A stretch of DNA of 61,382 nt. Origin: an uncultured Prevotellaceae bacterium. GTDB lineage: Bacteria; Bacteroidota; Bacteroidia; Bacteroidales; Bacteroidaceae. The DNA is taken from the NCBI GenBank assembly GCA_900316475.1, contig ONDA01000014.1, forward strand, positions 1 to 61,382. The letters run 5' to 3'. The notes under the pieces were generated by a model. The model ran no database searches. It saw only the letters and a program-made list of their open reading frames with translations, and had not been told where the DNA came from. Shown one piece after another: positions 33,530 through 41,829 of the stretch (its first letter is position 1; every line of letters starts with the position of its first letter). A program made the translations under genes and the position numbers.

Positions 33530-34618
33530 ATGAAAGGTTTAGTCATCAAGAATACAGGCAGCTGGTACACCGTCCGCACGGACGATGGCCAGCTGCTTGA
33601 CTGTAAGGTTAAGGGCAACTTCCGTATCAAAGGCATACGGAGTACCAACCCCGTGGCTGTCGGCGACCGCGTTACGGTCAAGGGAGAGGAGAGAGGAGAG
33701 AGGAAAAGTAAAGAGGAGAGAGGAGAGAGGAGAGAGGAGAGAGTAAAGAGGAGAGAGGAGAGAGGGTGGATTGTCGACATCGACGACCGCCGCAACTACA
33801 TCATCCGCAAGAGCATCAACCTGTCGAAGCAGAGCCATATCCTGGCCGCCAATGTGGATCAGGCGCTGCTCGTCATCACCGTCAGCCGTCCGCAGACATC
33901 GACGACGTTCATCGACCGCTTCTTAGCCTCGGCAGAGGCTTACCGCGTGCCCGTCATCCTCGTCTTTAACAAGACCGACCTGCTCGACGACGACCAGCGC
34001 CGCTACCAGCAGATGATGGTGACGCTCTACGAGACCATCGGCTACGAGTGTCGTCAGATTTCGGCCGAGACGGGCGACGGCGTGGAAGCGCTTCGCCCGC
34101 TGCTTGCAGGCAAGATCACGCTGCTCAGCGGCAACAGCGGTGTGGGCAAGTCGACGCTCATCAACCGTCTCGTACCCGGTGCCAACCTGCGCACGGCTGA
34201 AATCAGCGAAGCCCATCTGGCAGGACAGCACACCACAACTTTTTCGGAGATGATAGGCCTCCCCCCATCCCCCTCCGAAGGAGAAGGTGCTGGCAATCCT
34301 GTCGGGAGAGACAACAGTAAGAGTGATTACTCCCCTCTCTCACAGGGAGGGGCTGGGGGCGGGTCTTACCTCATCGACACCCCGGGCATCAAGGGCTTCG
34401 GCACCTTCGATATGGAACGTGAGGAACTGACGAGCTACTTCAAGGAAATCTTTGAGTTCTCCAAGCAGTGCCGCTTCAGCGACTGCTCCCATACCCACGA
34501 GCCGGGCTGCGCCGTGCTGAAGGCTGTCGAGAACCACTACATCGCCCAGAGCCGCTACCAAAGTTACCTCTCGATGCTCGACGACAAGGACGAGAACAAA
34601 TACCGCGAAGCCTACTGA
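33530..34618 (+). CDS. rsgA: ribosome small-subunit-dependent GTPase A with two insertions
   Basis: Circularly permuted GTPase that checks 30S subunit maturation, 362 aa (family about 300-310). The order is OB-fold, G4 NKTD ([10 protein letters not shown]), G5 SAETGDG, G1 [13 protein letters not shown]2 QHTTTFSE, G3 DTPGIKGFG, then the zinc knuckle [14 protein letters not shown]. Two extra segments account for the length. One is a run of Glu/Arg/Lys at about residues 52-79, encoded by a 7-bp tandem repeat inside the OB fold. The other is about 37 residues (242-279, [15 protein letters not shown]...) between G2 and G3, encoded by a palindromic element. Both are in frame. The start at 33530 follows the promoter box. 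Confidence 0.95.
   Translation: MKGLVIKNTGSWYTVRTDDGQLLDCKVKGNFRIKGIRSTNPVAVGDRVTVKGEERGERKSKEERGERREERVKRREERGWIVDIDDRRNYIIRKSINLSKQSHILAANVDQALLVITVSRPQTSTTFIDRFLASAEAYRVPVILVFNKTDLLDDDQRRYQQMMVTLYETIGYECRQISAETGDGVEALRPLLAGKITLLSGNSGVGKSTLINRLVPGANLRTAEISEAHLAGQHTTTFSEMIGLPPSPSEGEGAGNPVGRDNSKSDYSPLSQGGAGGGSYLIDTPGIKGFGTFDMEREELTSYFKEIFEFSKQCRFSDCSHTHEPGCAVLKAVENHYIAQSRYQSYLSMLDDKDENKYREAY
33684..33766 (+). repeat. GAGAGGA heptanucleotide tract inside rsgA
   Basis: About eleven imperfect copies of the 7-bp unit GAGAGGA, interrupted twice by AAAGTA/AGTAA variants. It encodes a highly charged loop. Because 7 is not a multiple of 3, gain or loss of one unit would shift the reading frame. Confidence 0.85.
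34255..34365. repeat. palindromic element B inside rsgA
   Basis: About 111 bp. The left arm (34256-34283, CCTCCCCCCATCCCCCTCC core) pairs imperfectly with the right arm (34330-34365, GGGAGGGGCTGGGGGCGGGTC). The reverse complement of the right arm is nearly identical to the left arm of element C in the DUF2723 gene: GACCC(A/G)CCCCCAGCCCCTCCCT, then GAGGGGAGTA. Confidence 0.8.
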
Positions 34619-34630
34619 CGCCGGCTTTTC

Positions 34631-35317
34631 CTACAGTTCCCCGAGGTCAAACTTGTAGCCTATGGTGAACTGCCAAACGCGATGCTTACTGTTCTCAGGG
34701 TCGTCCTTCATGATATTAGTGAGTCCCAGGTTGTAGCGGGCTTCGGCAAAGATGCCTTTGTAGTCGTAGCTGATGGCGAGGGGGATGGAGAAGTCTACCT
34801 TATTGAACTCCTTCGACAACTCACTCTCTACATAGGCAATCATCGGACGGCCCCAGCGGTTGAAACGCTGCGCCATGACGTAGTCAGCATTGTAGGTGAC
34901 GCCGTCAATCTTCACCTTCTTGCGACCGGCAAATCCCACCTGTACACCAGCCTTGACAGCCAGACCACACTCAGGGATGGGGTAGAAGTCCAGCGTGATG
35001 GGGATGTTGGCGTAGTCCATGGTGACCTTGAACAGCTCATCGTCGGTCTTACTGCCTTGTCTGCAGTAGTTCAGACCGACCGACAGGCCAAGGTTGTCGA
35101 GCATGGCATACTCCAACTCCATGCCACCCGTGAAGCCCGTCATCGGGTGCAGTGTCGGGTCGTAGGAGCCCTCGGCCTTTTCGGGTGCGTACAGCTTTCC
35201 TGTCAGGTCGGCAATGCTGAGACCAATCTTCGGGGTGAAATACCAATTGCCTTCATCTAACTGGGCATTCATGTTGACGGACATCATCATGGCGATGGCC
35301 ATAAGAAGTAGTTTCAT
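34631..35317 (-). CDS. outer-membrane beta-barrel (porin-like) protein
   Basis: A 228-aa protein with a signal peptide (MKLLLMAIAMMMSVNMNA, cut before QLDEG) and alternating-residue strands typical of the PorT/outer-membrane-beta-barrel family. Examples are WYFTPKIGLSIADL, GGMELEYAMLDNLGLSVGLNY, ITLDFYPIPECGLAVKAGVQVGF and a C-terminal strand WQFTIGYKFDLGEL. The ATG at 35317 is chosen because the upstream in-frame extension crosses the promoter (TACCTTTG, complement of 35345-35352) and lacks homology. Its function is unknown; such proteins are common in Bacteroidetes outer membranes. It is convergent with rsgA. Confidence 0.8.
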   Translation of the reverse strand: MKLLLMAIAMMMSVNMNAQLDEGNWYFTPKIGLSIADLTGKLYAPEKAEGSYDPTLHPMTGFTGGMELEYAMLDNLGLSVGLNYCRQGSKTDDELFKVTMDYANIPITLDFYPIPECGLAVKAGVQVGFAGRKKVKIDGVTYNADYVMAQRFNRWGRPMIAYVESELSKEFNKVDFSIPLAISYDYKGIFAEARYNLGLTNIMKDDPENSKHRVWQFTIGYKFDLGEL

Positions 35318-35344
35318 ATTCTTGATACTTTTTGTATTCTTAGT

Positions 35345-35352
35345 GCAAAGGT
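35345..35352 (-). promoter_or_regulatory. -7 promoter element of the beta-barrel gene
   Basis: Minus-strand TACCTTTG, 28 bp before the start, with TTGG as a possible -33 box 18 nt away. Confidence 0.55.
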
Positions 35353-35449
35353 AGGCTTTTGCGCTTGTTTGCCAATGGTTTTGAACCGCGATTTTGCAAC
35401 ATTTAACCTTTTGGCGCCGACAGGACTGGTGAAACTGGAAAAAACTTTG

Positions 35450-35457
35450 TACCTTTG
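35450..35457 (+). promoter_or_regulatory. -7 promoter element of the S9 peptidase gene
   Basis: TACCTTTG, 21 bp before the ATG at 35479. Confidence 0.55.
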
Positions 35458-35478
35458 CACGCAAAACGACCGAAAGAC

Positions 35479-37953
35479 ATGAATAAGAGAATAGTATCAG
35501 TAGCGATGCTGTCGGCACTGTTGTGCCCGGCATCGGCCCAACAGAAAACCGTAGTGACAGACTTCAACCAGGCAGGCCCGTTTGCCGTGGCTGCACCCTG
35601 GGCGGCAGATAGCGTCGACGTGCAGGGCAAGAAGTTCGACCCGAAGTCGATGCTGGCAGCATTGCCCTTGCAGACGGCGAGCCAGACGGTCTTCTACGGC
35701 GGTCTCCTGCCGTCGCTCACTGACTCGAAGTCGGTGGGCGTGCTGTCGTTCTATGTCAATAACAGCAGCTACGTCAAGGGCAAGGTTGACGTGCGTGGTC
35801 CCAAGAACTATAAGCTTTACATCGACGGTGTTGAGGCTGGCGGCGAACTGCAGCTGGCTCCCGAGCACCATACCTTCGCCATACGCTACCTTGCCGAGCC
35901 GAAGGATACCGACAGCATCAGCGTCACGTTTGACACGCAGATAGCCGTCGCGCCGACCATCGACAAGCGTCACCCCTACATGGTACACGACCTGACCGAC
36001 GGCAAGCGTGTGCGCGGTGTCTCACTGTCGCCCGACGGACGGCTGGTGTGCGTCAGTTACCAGACGACGGAGCGCGGCGGTAACAGCCGCTGGGACTATG
36101 AGCTGCGCGAGGTGAAGACGGGCCGTCTCGTCAGCCGTCCGACGCACAGCATACGCTGGATGCCCCGCACGGCAGTCTGGCTGGAGGAAGAGCGCGAGCA
36201 GGGCTTACGCGTATTATATAAGGTGAACCCCGCGACGGGAGAGCGCACCCGCTGGGCGGCAGGACTGCCTGAAGGTTCGTACACCGTCAGTCCGACGGAA
36301 GACTATCTCATCGTCACTGCCGAGGAAGAGGGGCCGAAGGAGGACAAGGACGTCTTCGAGGTGCTGGAGATGGACGATCGTCAGCCCGGCTGGCGCAAAC
36401 GCCACTATCTGGTGCGCTACGACATCGCTACGGGCATAGCCCAGCGCATCACCTTCGGCCCTAAGGGGCAATACCTGCACGACATCACGCCCGACGGCTC
36501 GAAGCTGCTGGTTGGCTCGTCGTACTCACGGCTGGCCAAGCGTCCGACGGAGGTGCAGGACCTGTATATCATGGATGCCCGCACGCTGAAGACCGACACC
36601 CTGCTGCGTGGCGAGGGATTCCTCGGCAGTGCCGGCTTCTCGCCCGACGGTCGTCAGGTCCTGCTGTCGGGAACGCCAGAGGCTTTCGGCCGCATCGGCT
36701 GTCAGCTGCCCGCCGACAAGACGCCGAGCATGACGGAGAACGAGCTGTTTCTTTACGACATCGCCACGAAGAAGGTGACGCCGCTGACCAAGGACTTCGA
36801 CCCGTCACTTGACGGCGGTGCCGACTGGTCGTGGGCCGACGGCATGGTGTATTTCCGTGCTGAGTGCCGCGACTATATCTATCTCTACCAGTTGAACCCG
36901 AAGACGGGGAAGATTGTGCAGCTGCCGTGCAAGGGCGACGACGTCTATCGCTTCGACATGGCGGCTCACGCGCCTGTCATCGCCTATCTGTCGTATAACA
37001 CGATGGAGCCTGCCTCGGCCTACGTCTACGATATGAAAACCAAGAAGTCACAGACATTCTTTGCCGGTGCTGATGCCTTGGGCGATGCCGAGTTAGGCAC
37101 CTGCCAGGACTATAACTTCACAAACTCTAACGGCGACACCGTCTACGGGCGTATGTACTTGCCGAAGGACTTCGACGCGTCGAAGAAATACCCGATGATA
37201 GTCTACTACTACGGCGGCTGTTCGCCCGTCTCGCGCTACTTCGAGTCGCCCTACGCCCCGCAGATGTGGAACTCCCTGGGCTATGTGGCCTATATCCTGC
37301 AGCCCAGCGGTGCCACAGGCTTCGGCCAGGAGTGGGCCTCGCGCCATGTCAATACGGCCGGCGGTATACCTCGTGCCGACGGCAGCGTGCCCGGCGGTTC
37401 TCCTGCCGGCGACATCATTGAGGGCACGAAGAAAATCTGCGCCGACCATCCGTTCATCGACGCCACGAAGATAGGCTGTATGGGTGCCTCGTATGGCGGC
37501 TTCATGACGCAGTATCTGCAGACGGTCACCGACATCTTCGCCTGCGCCGTCAGCCATGCCGGCATCGCCAACCACACCAGCTACTGGGGCGAGGGCTACT
37601 GGGGCTACAACTACAGCGAGGTGTCGATGGCCAACAGCTACCCGTGGAGCCACCGCCAGCTCTACGTAGACCAGTCGCCGCTCTTCCGTGCCGACAAGAT
37701 TCACACGCCGCTGCTGCTGCTCCACGGCAATGCCGACACGAACGTGCCGCTCATAGAGAGTCTGCAGATGTTCACCGCCCTGAAGCTCTTAGGACGTGAG
37801 GTGGCACTGGTAGAGGTTGCTGGCGAGAACCACCACATCCTCGAGTATGGCAAGAAGGAGAAATGGCTCGCCACGCAGATGGCCTGGTTCCAGAAATGGT
37901 TAAAGGGCGACCCCACGTGGTGGGACGCCCTTTACCCGAAGAAACATCTGTAG
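35479..37953 (+). CDS. secreted S9-family prolyl oligopeptidase-like peptidase
   Basis: Exported serine peptidase, 824 aa, starting with a signal peptide (MNKRIVSVAMLSALLCPASA, cut before QQKT). The first 570 residues form a beta-propeller with repeated 'SPDG' blades (SLSPDGRLVCVSY, TPDGSKLLVGSS, GFSPDGRQVLLSG). The alpha/beta-hydrolase domain carries the nucleophile Ser in GCMGASYGGFMTQYL, Asp in LLLHGNADTNVPL and His in AGENHHILEYGKKEKW. It likely trims peptides in the periplasm, releasing dipeptides or acyl-aminoacyl residues. The start follows the promoter. It is convergent with the DUF1648 gene (3-bp gap). Confidence 0.92.
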   Translation: MNKRIVSVAMLSALLCPASAQQKTVVTDFNQAGPFAVAAPWAADSVDVQGKKFDPKSMLAALPLQTASQTVFYGGLLPSLTDSKSVGVLSFYVNNSSYVKGKVDVRGPKNYKLYIDGVEAGGELQLAPEHHTFAIRYLAEPKDTDSISVTFDTQIAVAPTIDKRHPYMVHDLTDGKRVRGVSLSPDGRLVCVSYQTTERGGNSRWDYELREVKTGRLVSRPTHSIRWMPRTAVWLEEEREQGLRVLYKVNPATGERTRWAAGLPEGSYTVSPTEDYLIVTAEEEGPKEDKDVFEVLEMDDRQPGWRKRHYLVRYDIATGIAQRITFGPKGQYLHDITPDGSKLLVGSSYSRLAKRPTEVQDLYIMDARTLKTDTLLRGEGFLGSAGFSPDGRQVLLSGTPEAFGRIGCQLPADKTPSMTENELFLYDIATKKVTPLTKDFDPSLDGGADWSWADGMVYFRAECRDYIYLYQLNPKTGKIVQLPCKGDDVYRFDMAAHAPVIAYLSYNTMEPASAYVYDMKTKKSQTFFAGADALGDAELGTCQDYNFTNSNGDTVYGRMYLPKDFDASKKYPMIVYYYGGCSPVSRYFESPYAPQMWNSLGYVAYILQPSGATGFGQEWASRHVNTAGGIPRADGSVPGGSPAGDIIEGTKKICADHPFIDATKIGCMGASYGGFMTQYLQTVTDIFACAVSHAGIANHTSYWGEGYWGYNYSEVSMANSYPWSHRQLYVDQSPLFRADKIHTPLLLLHGNADTNVPLIESLQMFTALKLLGREVALVEVAGENHHILEYGKKEKWLATQMAWFQKWLKGDPTWWDALYPKKHL

Positions 37954-37956
37954 GCC

Positions 37957-38451
37957 TTACTTCGCTTTATAGATTCGCACGCTGTAATAGACGGCGACAG
38001 CCAGCATCAGACCGATGGTGCCCAGAACGGGCCAGGGTGTGGGCGACTCAAACAACAGCAGCGTGGCAGGGATGGACAGCGTCAGCAGTAGCAGTGTCAG
38101 GGCTACGATGCGCGTTGAGCGGATGGCCAGCTCGTACTGCCGCAGGTTCTTCATCTCCACAGGCATGTTGATAAGGTGCGGATAGTAGGCCGCCACCAGC
38201 AGACCGGCACCTACCACCGTCGTGATGATACAGGGGACGAGCAGTCCCCAGGGTGAGCCGTAGCCGTTAGGATGGCCGTGGCCGTCGAAGTGGGTGGCTA
38301 TGACGTCGGGAGCCTTGCTGAGCATCAGGATGATGAGTGCCCAGACGATGACTGCCAGTATCAAGATAGTAATCTCGAAGATGGTGCCCTCAGTGGTGCG
38401 GTGGACGGTAATCCGTTCTTTATTCGGATTGTGTTTTATACTTGTTTTCAT
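37957..38451 (-). CDS. DUF1648-type membrane protein
   Basis: A 164-aa membrane protein with four hydrophobic segments: IFEITILILAVIVWALIILML, LLVPCIITTVVGAGLLVAAYY, RIVALTLLLLTLSIPATLLLF and VLGTIGLMLAVAVYYSV. The PDVIATHFDGHGHPNGYGSPWGLL block between the first two resembles the DUF1648 (SdpI-like) domain signature 'P..vp.HfgasG.pd.'. Its start overlaps the RHH gene end by 4 bp. It is the last gene of the SPFH-RHH-DUF1648 operon. Function unknown. Confidence 0.75.
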   Translation of the reverse strand: MKTSIKHNPNKERITVHRTTEGTIFEITILILAVIVWALIILMLSKAPDVIATHFDGHGHPNGYGSPWGLLVPCIITTVVGAGLLVAAYYPHLINMPVEMKNLRQYELAIRSTRIVALTLLLLTLSIPATLLLFESPTPWPVLGTIGLMLAVAVYYSVRIYKAK

Positions 38452-38633
38452 AGCTGTTCTTTCTTTTCTCCCTTCTTCTTTGGCAGACGCTTCGCCTTCC
38501 GCAGTGCCTCAGTGATGATCCACTGCAGCTGACCATTGGTACTGCGGAACTCGTCAGCAGCCCAAGCCTCAATAGCGTCCATCGTGTCAGCGTCGACACG
38601 CAGGATGAAATTCTTTGTCTCTTTCTTAGCCAT
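38448..38633 (-). CDS. Arc-like ribbon-helix-helix protein
   Basis: A 61-aa protein MAKKETKNFILRVDADTMDAI... with the Arc/RHH pattern: a short strand (NFILRVD), helix (ADTMDAIEAWAADEF), turn with NGQ, and helix (LQWIITEALRKAKRL), then a lysine-rich tail. It probably forms a dimer that binds DNA, perhaps repressing its own operon. The ATG at 38633 is chosen. An upstream frame to 38762 only translates the 27-bp repeats. It overlaps the DUF1648 gene by 4 bp and begins 7 bp after the repeat array. Confidence 0.8.
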   Translation of the reverse strand: MAKKETKNFILRVDADTMDAIEAWAADEFRSTNGQLQWIITEALRKAKRLPKKKGEKKEQL

Positions 38634-38640
38634 AAGTACT

Positions 38641-39047
38641 TTTTTTAGACGGGAGTACAGTTTTTTCGACAGGAGTACATGAGAACTGTTTTTTTGACAG
38701 GAGTACAAGAGGACATGGCTTAGACAGGAGTACATGAGTACAGTTTTTAGACAAGAGTACATGAGGACATGAGAACAAATTTTGACATGAGTACATGAGA
38801 ACTGTTTTTTGACAGGAGTACAAGAGTACAGGAGAACAGATTTCCTCCATAGCGTTTGGGGCTATTATCTGTCCTCTTGTCCTCATGTCTAAACCTCGTC
38901 CTCTTGTCCTCATGTCAAAGCCATGTTCTCTTGTACTCTTGTCAAAACCATGTCCTCCTGTACTCCTGTCAAAACTATGTCCTCCTGTACTCCTGTCTAA
39001 GCCATGTCCTCTTGTACTCCTGTCTAAACCTGTACTCCAGTCTAATG
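38641..39047. repeat. inverted array of about 27-bp tandem repeats between SPFH and RHH genes
   Basis: It fills the whole spacer of the operon. The right half (38869-39047) has seven units, five of them exactly 27 bp, of the form CCATGTCCTCCTGTACTCCTG followed by TCAAAA or TCTAAG (starting at 38894, 38921, 38948, 38975, 39002). The left half (38641-38839) has seven units of 20-36 bp that are the reverse complement (TTTTTGACAGGAGTACA..). The 30-bp centre (38840-38868) is unrelated. In mRNA this could fold into a hairpin of more than 150 paired bases. ORFs inside it (nine-residue repeats such as SKPCPPVLL) have no support as genes. Confidence 0.9.
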
Positions 39048-40007
39048 ATTCAGGGTACCCGTGTTGACTACTGGCTGCGCCGAGTCATCGCCGCAGAGCA
39101 CGACGAGGAGGTTCGAGACCATGGCGGCCTTCTTGTCGTCGTCAAGCTCGACGATGTCCTCGTCCGACAGCTTGTCCAGCGCCATCTTCACCATCGACAC
39201 GGCACCTTCGACAATCTTCTCGCGGGCAGTGATGATGGCCGAAGCCTGCTGTCGGCGCAGCATGACGGCAGCAATCTCCGGGGCGTAGGCCAGGTAGTTG
39301 ATGCGCGCCTCTACCACCTCGATGCCTGCCAGAGCCAGACGCTCGTTCAGTTTCTGCTCCAGCTGCTGGTTTATCTCGTCGCTGCCGTCGCGCAGCGTCA
39401 TTTCGTCGCTCTTGTCGTCCACGTCGTCGTAGGCATACTGTCCGGCCACCTGGCGCAGGGCAGCGTCGCTCTGCACCTTGACGAAGTTCTCCAGGGCGTT
39501 CATCAGTCCCTTTGTGTCAGAACCGATGGCGTTGGGATTGGCGGCCATCGTCTGCGAGTCAATCTCGAAGAGAGCCTTGTACGTATCCTTCAGTTTCCAC
39601 ACCAGCACCAGACCAATCATCACGGGGTTGCCCGTCTTGTCGTTCACCTTGATAGGCTCGGCGTCGAGGTTGCGGGCGCGCAGGCTCACCTTCTTTGTCG
39701 AGTAGAACGGGCAGATCCAGTAGAAGCCCGTCTGACTGAAGGTGCCGCTGTACTTGCCGAACCATGTGGTGACACGAGCCTCGTTGGGCTCCAGCTGCAT
39801 CAGTCCGCACCACATGATAATGTTCACGAACAAGAGCAGAATGCTGCCGCCAAGCAGCCAGCCGCCTGAGCCTCCGTCGGAAGCATCGAGCATGATGATG
39901 CTACACACAATCCAGTAGATTGACAATACCAGTACTGCAAGGTTTACGAACAGCATCAGGAAGCCGTTCAGCACTACGCCATGGAATTGATACTCTTTAG
40001 TTTCCAT
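39042..40007 (-). CDS. SPFH/Band-7 domain membrane protein
   Basis: A 321-aa SPFH (stomatin/prohibitin/flotillin-like) protein. N-terminal hydrophobic hairpin: GFLMLFVNLAVLVLSIYWIVCS and WLLGGSILLLFVNIIMWC. The SPFH domain follows: LEPNEARVTTWFGKYSGTF, GFYWICPFYSTKKVSLRARNLD, KVNDKTGNPVMIGLVLVWKL. A C-terminal helical region (EQKLNERLALAGIEVVEARINYLAYAPEIAAVMLRRQQA) supports oligomerisation. Such proteins organise membrane microdomains. The start at 40007 fits the promoter at 40059-40090. The stop codon lies inside the last 27-bp repeat unit. Confidence 0.9.
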   Translation of the reverse strand: METKEYQFHGVVLNGFLMLFVNLAVLVLSIYWIVCSIIMLDASDGGSGGWLLGGSILLLFVNIIMWCGLMQLEPNEARVTTWFGKYSGTFSQTGFYWICPFYSTKKVSLRARNLDAEPIKVNDKTGNPVMIGLVLVWKLKDTYKALFEIDSQTMAANPNAIGSDTKGLMNALENFVKVQSDAALRQVAGQYAYDDVDDKSDEMTLRDGSDEINQQLEQKLNERLALAGIEVVEARINYLAYAPEIAAVMLRRQQASAIITAREKIVEGAVSMVKMALDKLSDEDIVELDDDKKAAMVSNLLVVLCGDDSAQPVVNTGTLNH

Positions 40008-40058
40008 AATCTTAATGTTTAATGGTTGTTGTTTTGTTTTGATATCATTTTGATATCG

Positions 40059-40090
40059 CAAAGATAAATAATGTTTTTGAAATAACAATG
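40059..40090 (-). promoter_or_regulatory. promoter of the SPFH operon
   Basis: TATCTTTG (complement of 40059-40066), 20-nt spacer, ATTG (complement of 40087-40090). Confidence 0.6.
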
Positions 40091-40119
40091 GATTGCTTGC
40101 TGTTTTTAAGATTTTTTAT

Positions 40120-40127
40120 TAACTTTG
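40120..40127 (+). promoter_or_regulatory. -7 promoter element of mnmA, leaderless-type
   Basis: TAACTTTG ends 5 nt before the mnmA ATG at 40133, implying a mRNA with essentially no leader and excluding the upstream frame start at 40088. Confidence 0.6.
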
Positions 40128-40132
40128 CACCC

Positions 40133-41209
40133 ATGAACATAAAGGAATTGGAAAACAAGCGTATAGCGGTGCTGCTGTCGGGTGGTGTCGACTCGTCGGT
40201 AGTGGTCTACGAACTGGTGCGTCAGGGTCTGCATCCTGACTGCTTCTATATCAATATAGGACCAGAGGAAGGGGAACAGTGGGATTGTACCAGTGAGGAG
40301 GATCTGGAGATGGCCACAGCTGTAGCGACGAAGTACGGCTGCCGGCTTGAGGTGGTTGACTGCCACCGGGAATACTGGGACCAGGTGACGCGCTATACTA
40401 TAGATAAGGTACGCGCAGGACTGACGCCCAACCCCGACGTGATGTGCAACCGTCTCATTAAGTTTGGTGCTTTCCACGAGAAGCGCGGCCGCGACTACGA
40501 CCTCATTGCCACCGGGCATTATGCACAGAAGGAGCAGGGGGAGGGCCTTTTCTGGCTCTGCACCAGTCCTGACCCAGTGAAGGACCAGACGGACTTTCTG
40601 GCTCAGATCTACGACTGGCAGTTGGAGAAGGCACTGTTCCCCATCGGCCACTACGTGAAGGACGAGGTGCGCGAGATTGCTGAGCGCGAGCACCTTGTCA
40701 GCGCTCACCGCAAGGACTCGCAGGGCATCTGCTTCCTCGGAAAAATCAATTACAACGAGTATATCCGTCGCTACCTGGGCGAACAGCCCGGCGACGTCGT
40801 CGAGCTTGAGACAGGCCGGCGCATTGGCCAGCACCGGGGACTGTGGTTCCACACCATCGGCCAGCGCAAGGGCATGGGCTTCAGCGGCGGTCCATGGTTC
40901 GTCGTCAAGAAGGATGTGGCTCAGAACGTGCTCTACGTCAGCCACGGCTACGACCCGCAGACAGCTTACAAGCAGGACTTCCCCATCCACGCCTTCCACA
41001 GCATCAACGGTCAGCTGCCGCCGGAGCGTGTCACGCTGAAGATCCGCCACACGCCGGAGTACCTGCCCGCCCGCTTGGAGCAGCAGGGCGACGGCCGTTA
41101 TATGGTTCACGCTGATGCCCCTATCCATGGTGTGGCACCAGGACAGTTCTGCGTCATTTACGACGAACGCCACCACCGTTGTTACGGCAGTGGCGAGATT
41201 ACGGTGTGA
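40133..41209 (+). CDS. mnmA: tRNA-specific 2-thiouridylase MnmA
   Basis: Adds the 2-thio group to U34 of tRNAs for Lys, Glu and Gln, 358 aa. The PP-loop ATP site is AVLLSGGVDSSVVVYEL. Conserved MnmA blocks are NPDVMCNRLIKFGAF (first catalytic Cys), IATGHYAQ, DQTDFLAQI, DSQGICFLGKINYNEYIRRYL (second Cys), TIGQRKGMGFSGGPWFVV and the C-terminal APGQFCVIYDE. It is monocistronic and converges on the deacetylase gene. Confidence 0.97.
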   Translation: MNIKELENKRIAVLLSGGVDSSVVVYELVRQGLHPDCFYINIGPEEGEQWDCTSEEDLEMATAVATKYGCRLEVVDCHREYWDQVTRYTIDKVRAGLTPNPDVMCNRLIKFGAFHEKRGRDYDLIATGHYAQKEQGEGLFWLCTSPDPVKDQTDFLAQIYDWQLEKALFPIGHYVKDEVREIAEREHLVSAHRKDSQGICFLGKINYNEYIRRYLGEQPGDVVELETGRRIGQHRGLWFHTIGQRKGMGFSGGPWFVVKKDVAQNVLYVSHGYDPQTAYKQDFPIHAFHSINGQLPPERVTLKIRHTPEYLPARLEQQGDGRYMVHADAPIHGVAPGQFCVIYDERHHRCYGSGEITV

Positions 41210-41217
41210 CCATCCGG

Positions 41218-41829
41218 TCAGTCAATGATCTTGAACGCATAGCCTTGCTCGCGGAGCCACTCGATGCTCTTTGGCAAGGCTATCTTCAGCTTTTCAATGG
41301 ACTTGACAGAGTCGTGGAAGGTGATGATGGAGCCGTTACGAGCGTAGCGGCGGACATTGGCAAAGACATCTTCGGCGGTTGTCCACTTTGAATAGTCGCG
41401 GGTTACCAAATCCCACATCACCACCTTGTAACGGCGCATAATCAGGTAGTACTGTATGATACGCATCCAACCGTGTGGCGGTCGGAAGAGGTGGCTGTGG
41501 ATATAGGCGTTGGCATGCTCCACGTTGTAGGAATACTCGTGGAAGGTGAGGCGCAGGCCGCTGATGTGGTTATGCGAGTGGTTGCCCACCTGATGACCGT
41601 CGGCCACGATGGCCTTGTAGAGGTCAGGATGTTTTCGCACATTGTCGCCCACCATAAAGAAGGTGGCGCGGACCTGGTATTTCCTCAGTGTTTCAAGAAT
41701 GTAGGGGGTGGCTTCTGGAATGGGACCGTCGTCGAAGGTCAGGTACACGGCCTTCTCGTGACGGTCCATTCTCCAAAGAGCCCTTGGATAGAGCCAACGG
41801 AGGAAGACTCCTGGTTGCTCTATAATCAT
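41218..41829 (-). CDS. polysaccharide deacetylase family protein (NodB-like)
   Basis: Carbohydrate esterase 4 type enzyme, 203 aa. Motif 1 TFDDGP (AVYLTFDDGPIPEATP) carries the catalytic and metal Asp. Motif 2 HSHNH (VGNHSHNHISG) is the metal His pair. Motif 3 RPPHGW, the MWDLVTRDYS block and SIITFHDS (motif 5 His) complete the set. No signal peptide is evident. It may act on cell-wall or capsule N-acetyl sugars. It starts directly at the stop of the DUF2723 gene (no gap), indicating co-transcription with it. Confidence 0.92.
   Translation of the reverse strand: MIIEQPGVFLRWLYPRALWRMDRHEKAVYLTFDDGPIPEATPYILETLRKYQVRATFFMVGDNVRKHPDLYKAIVADGHQVGNHSHNHISGLRLTFHEYSYNVEHANAYIHSHLFRPPHGWMRIIQYYLIMRRYKVVMWDLVTRDYSKWTTAEDVFANVRRYARNGSIITFHDSVKSIEKLKIALPKSIEWLREQGYAFKIID

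Noticed and set aside
33514-33838. Leu/Ser-rich minus-strand ORFs opposite rsgA
   Set aside because: Antisense reading of the GAGAGGA repeat. rsgA on the plus strand is clearly coding.
38626-39067. Small repetitive ORFs (nine-residue SKPCPPVLL-type repeats) in the spacer between SPFH and RHH genes
   Set aside because: Explained by the 27-bp tandem repeats. No ribosome sites, and the host genes on either side have well-supported ends.
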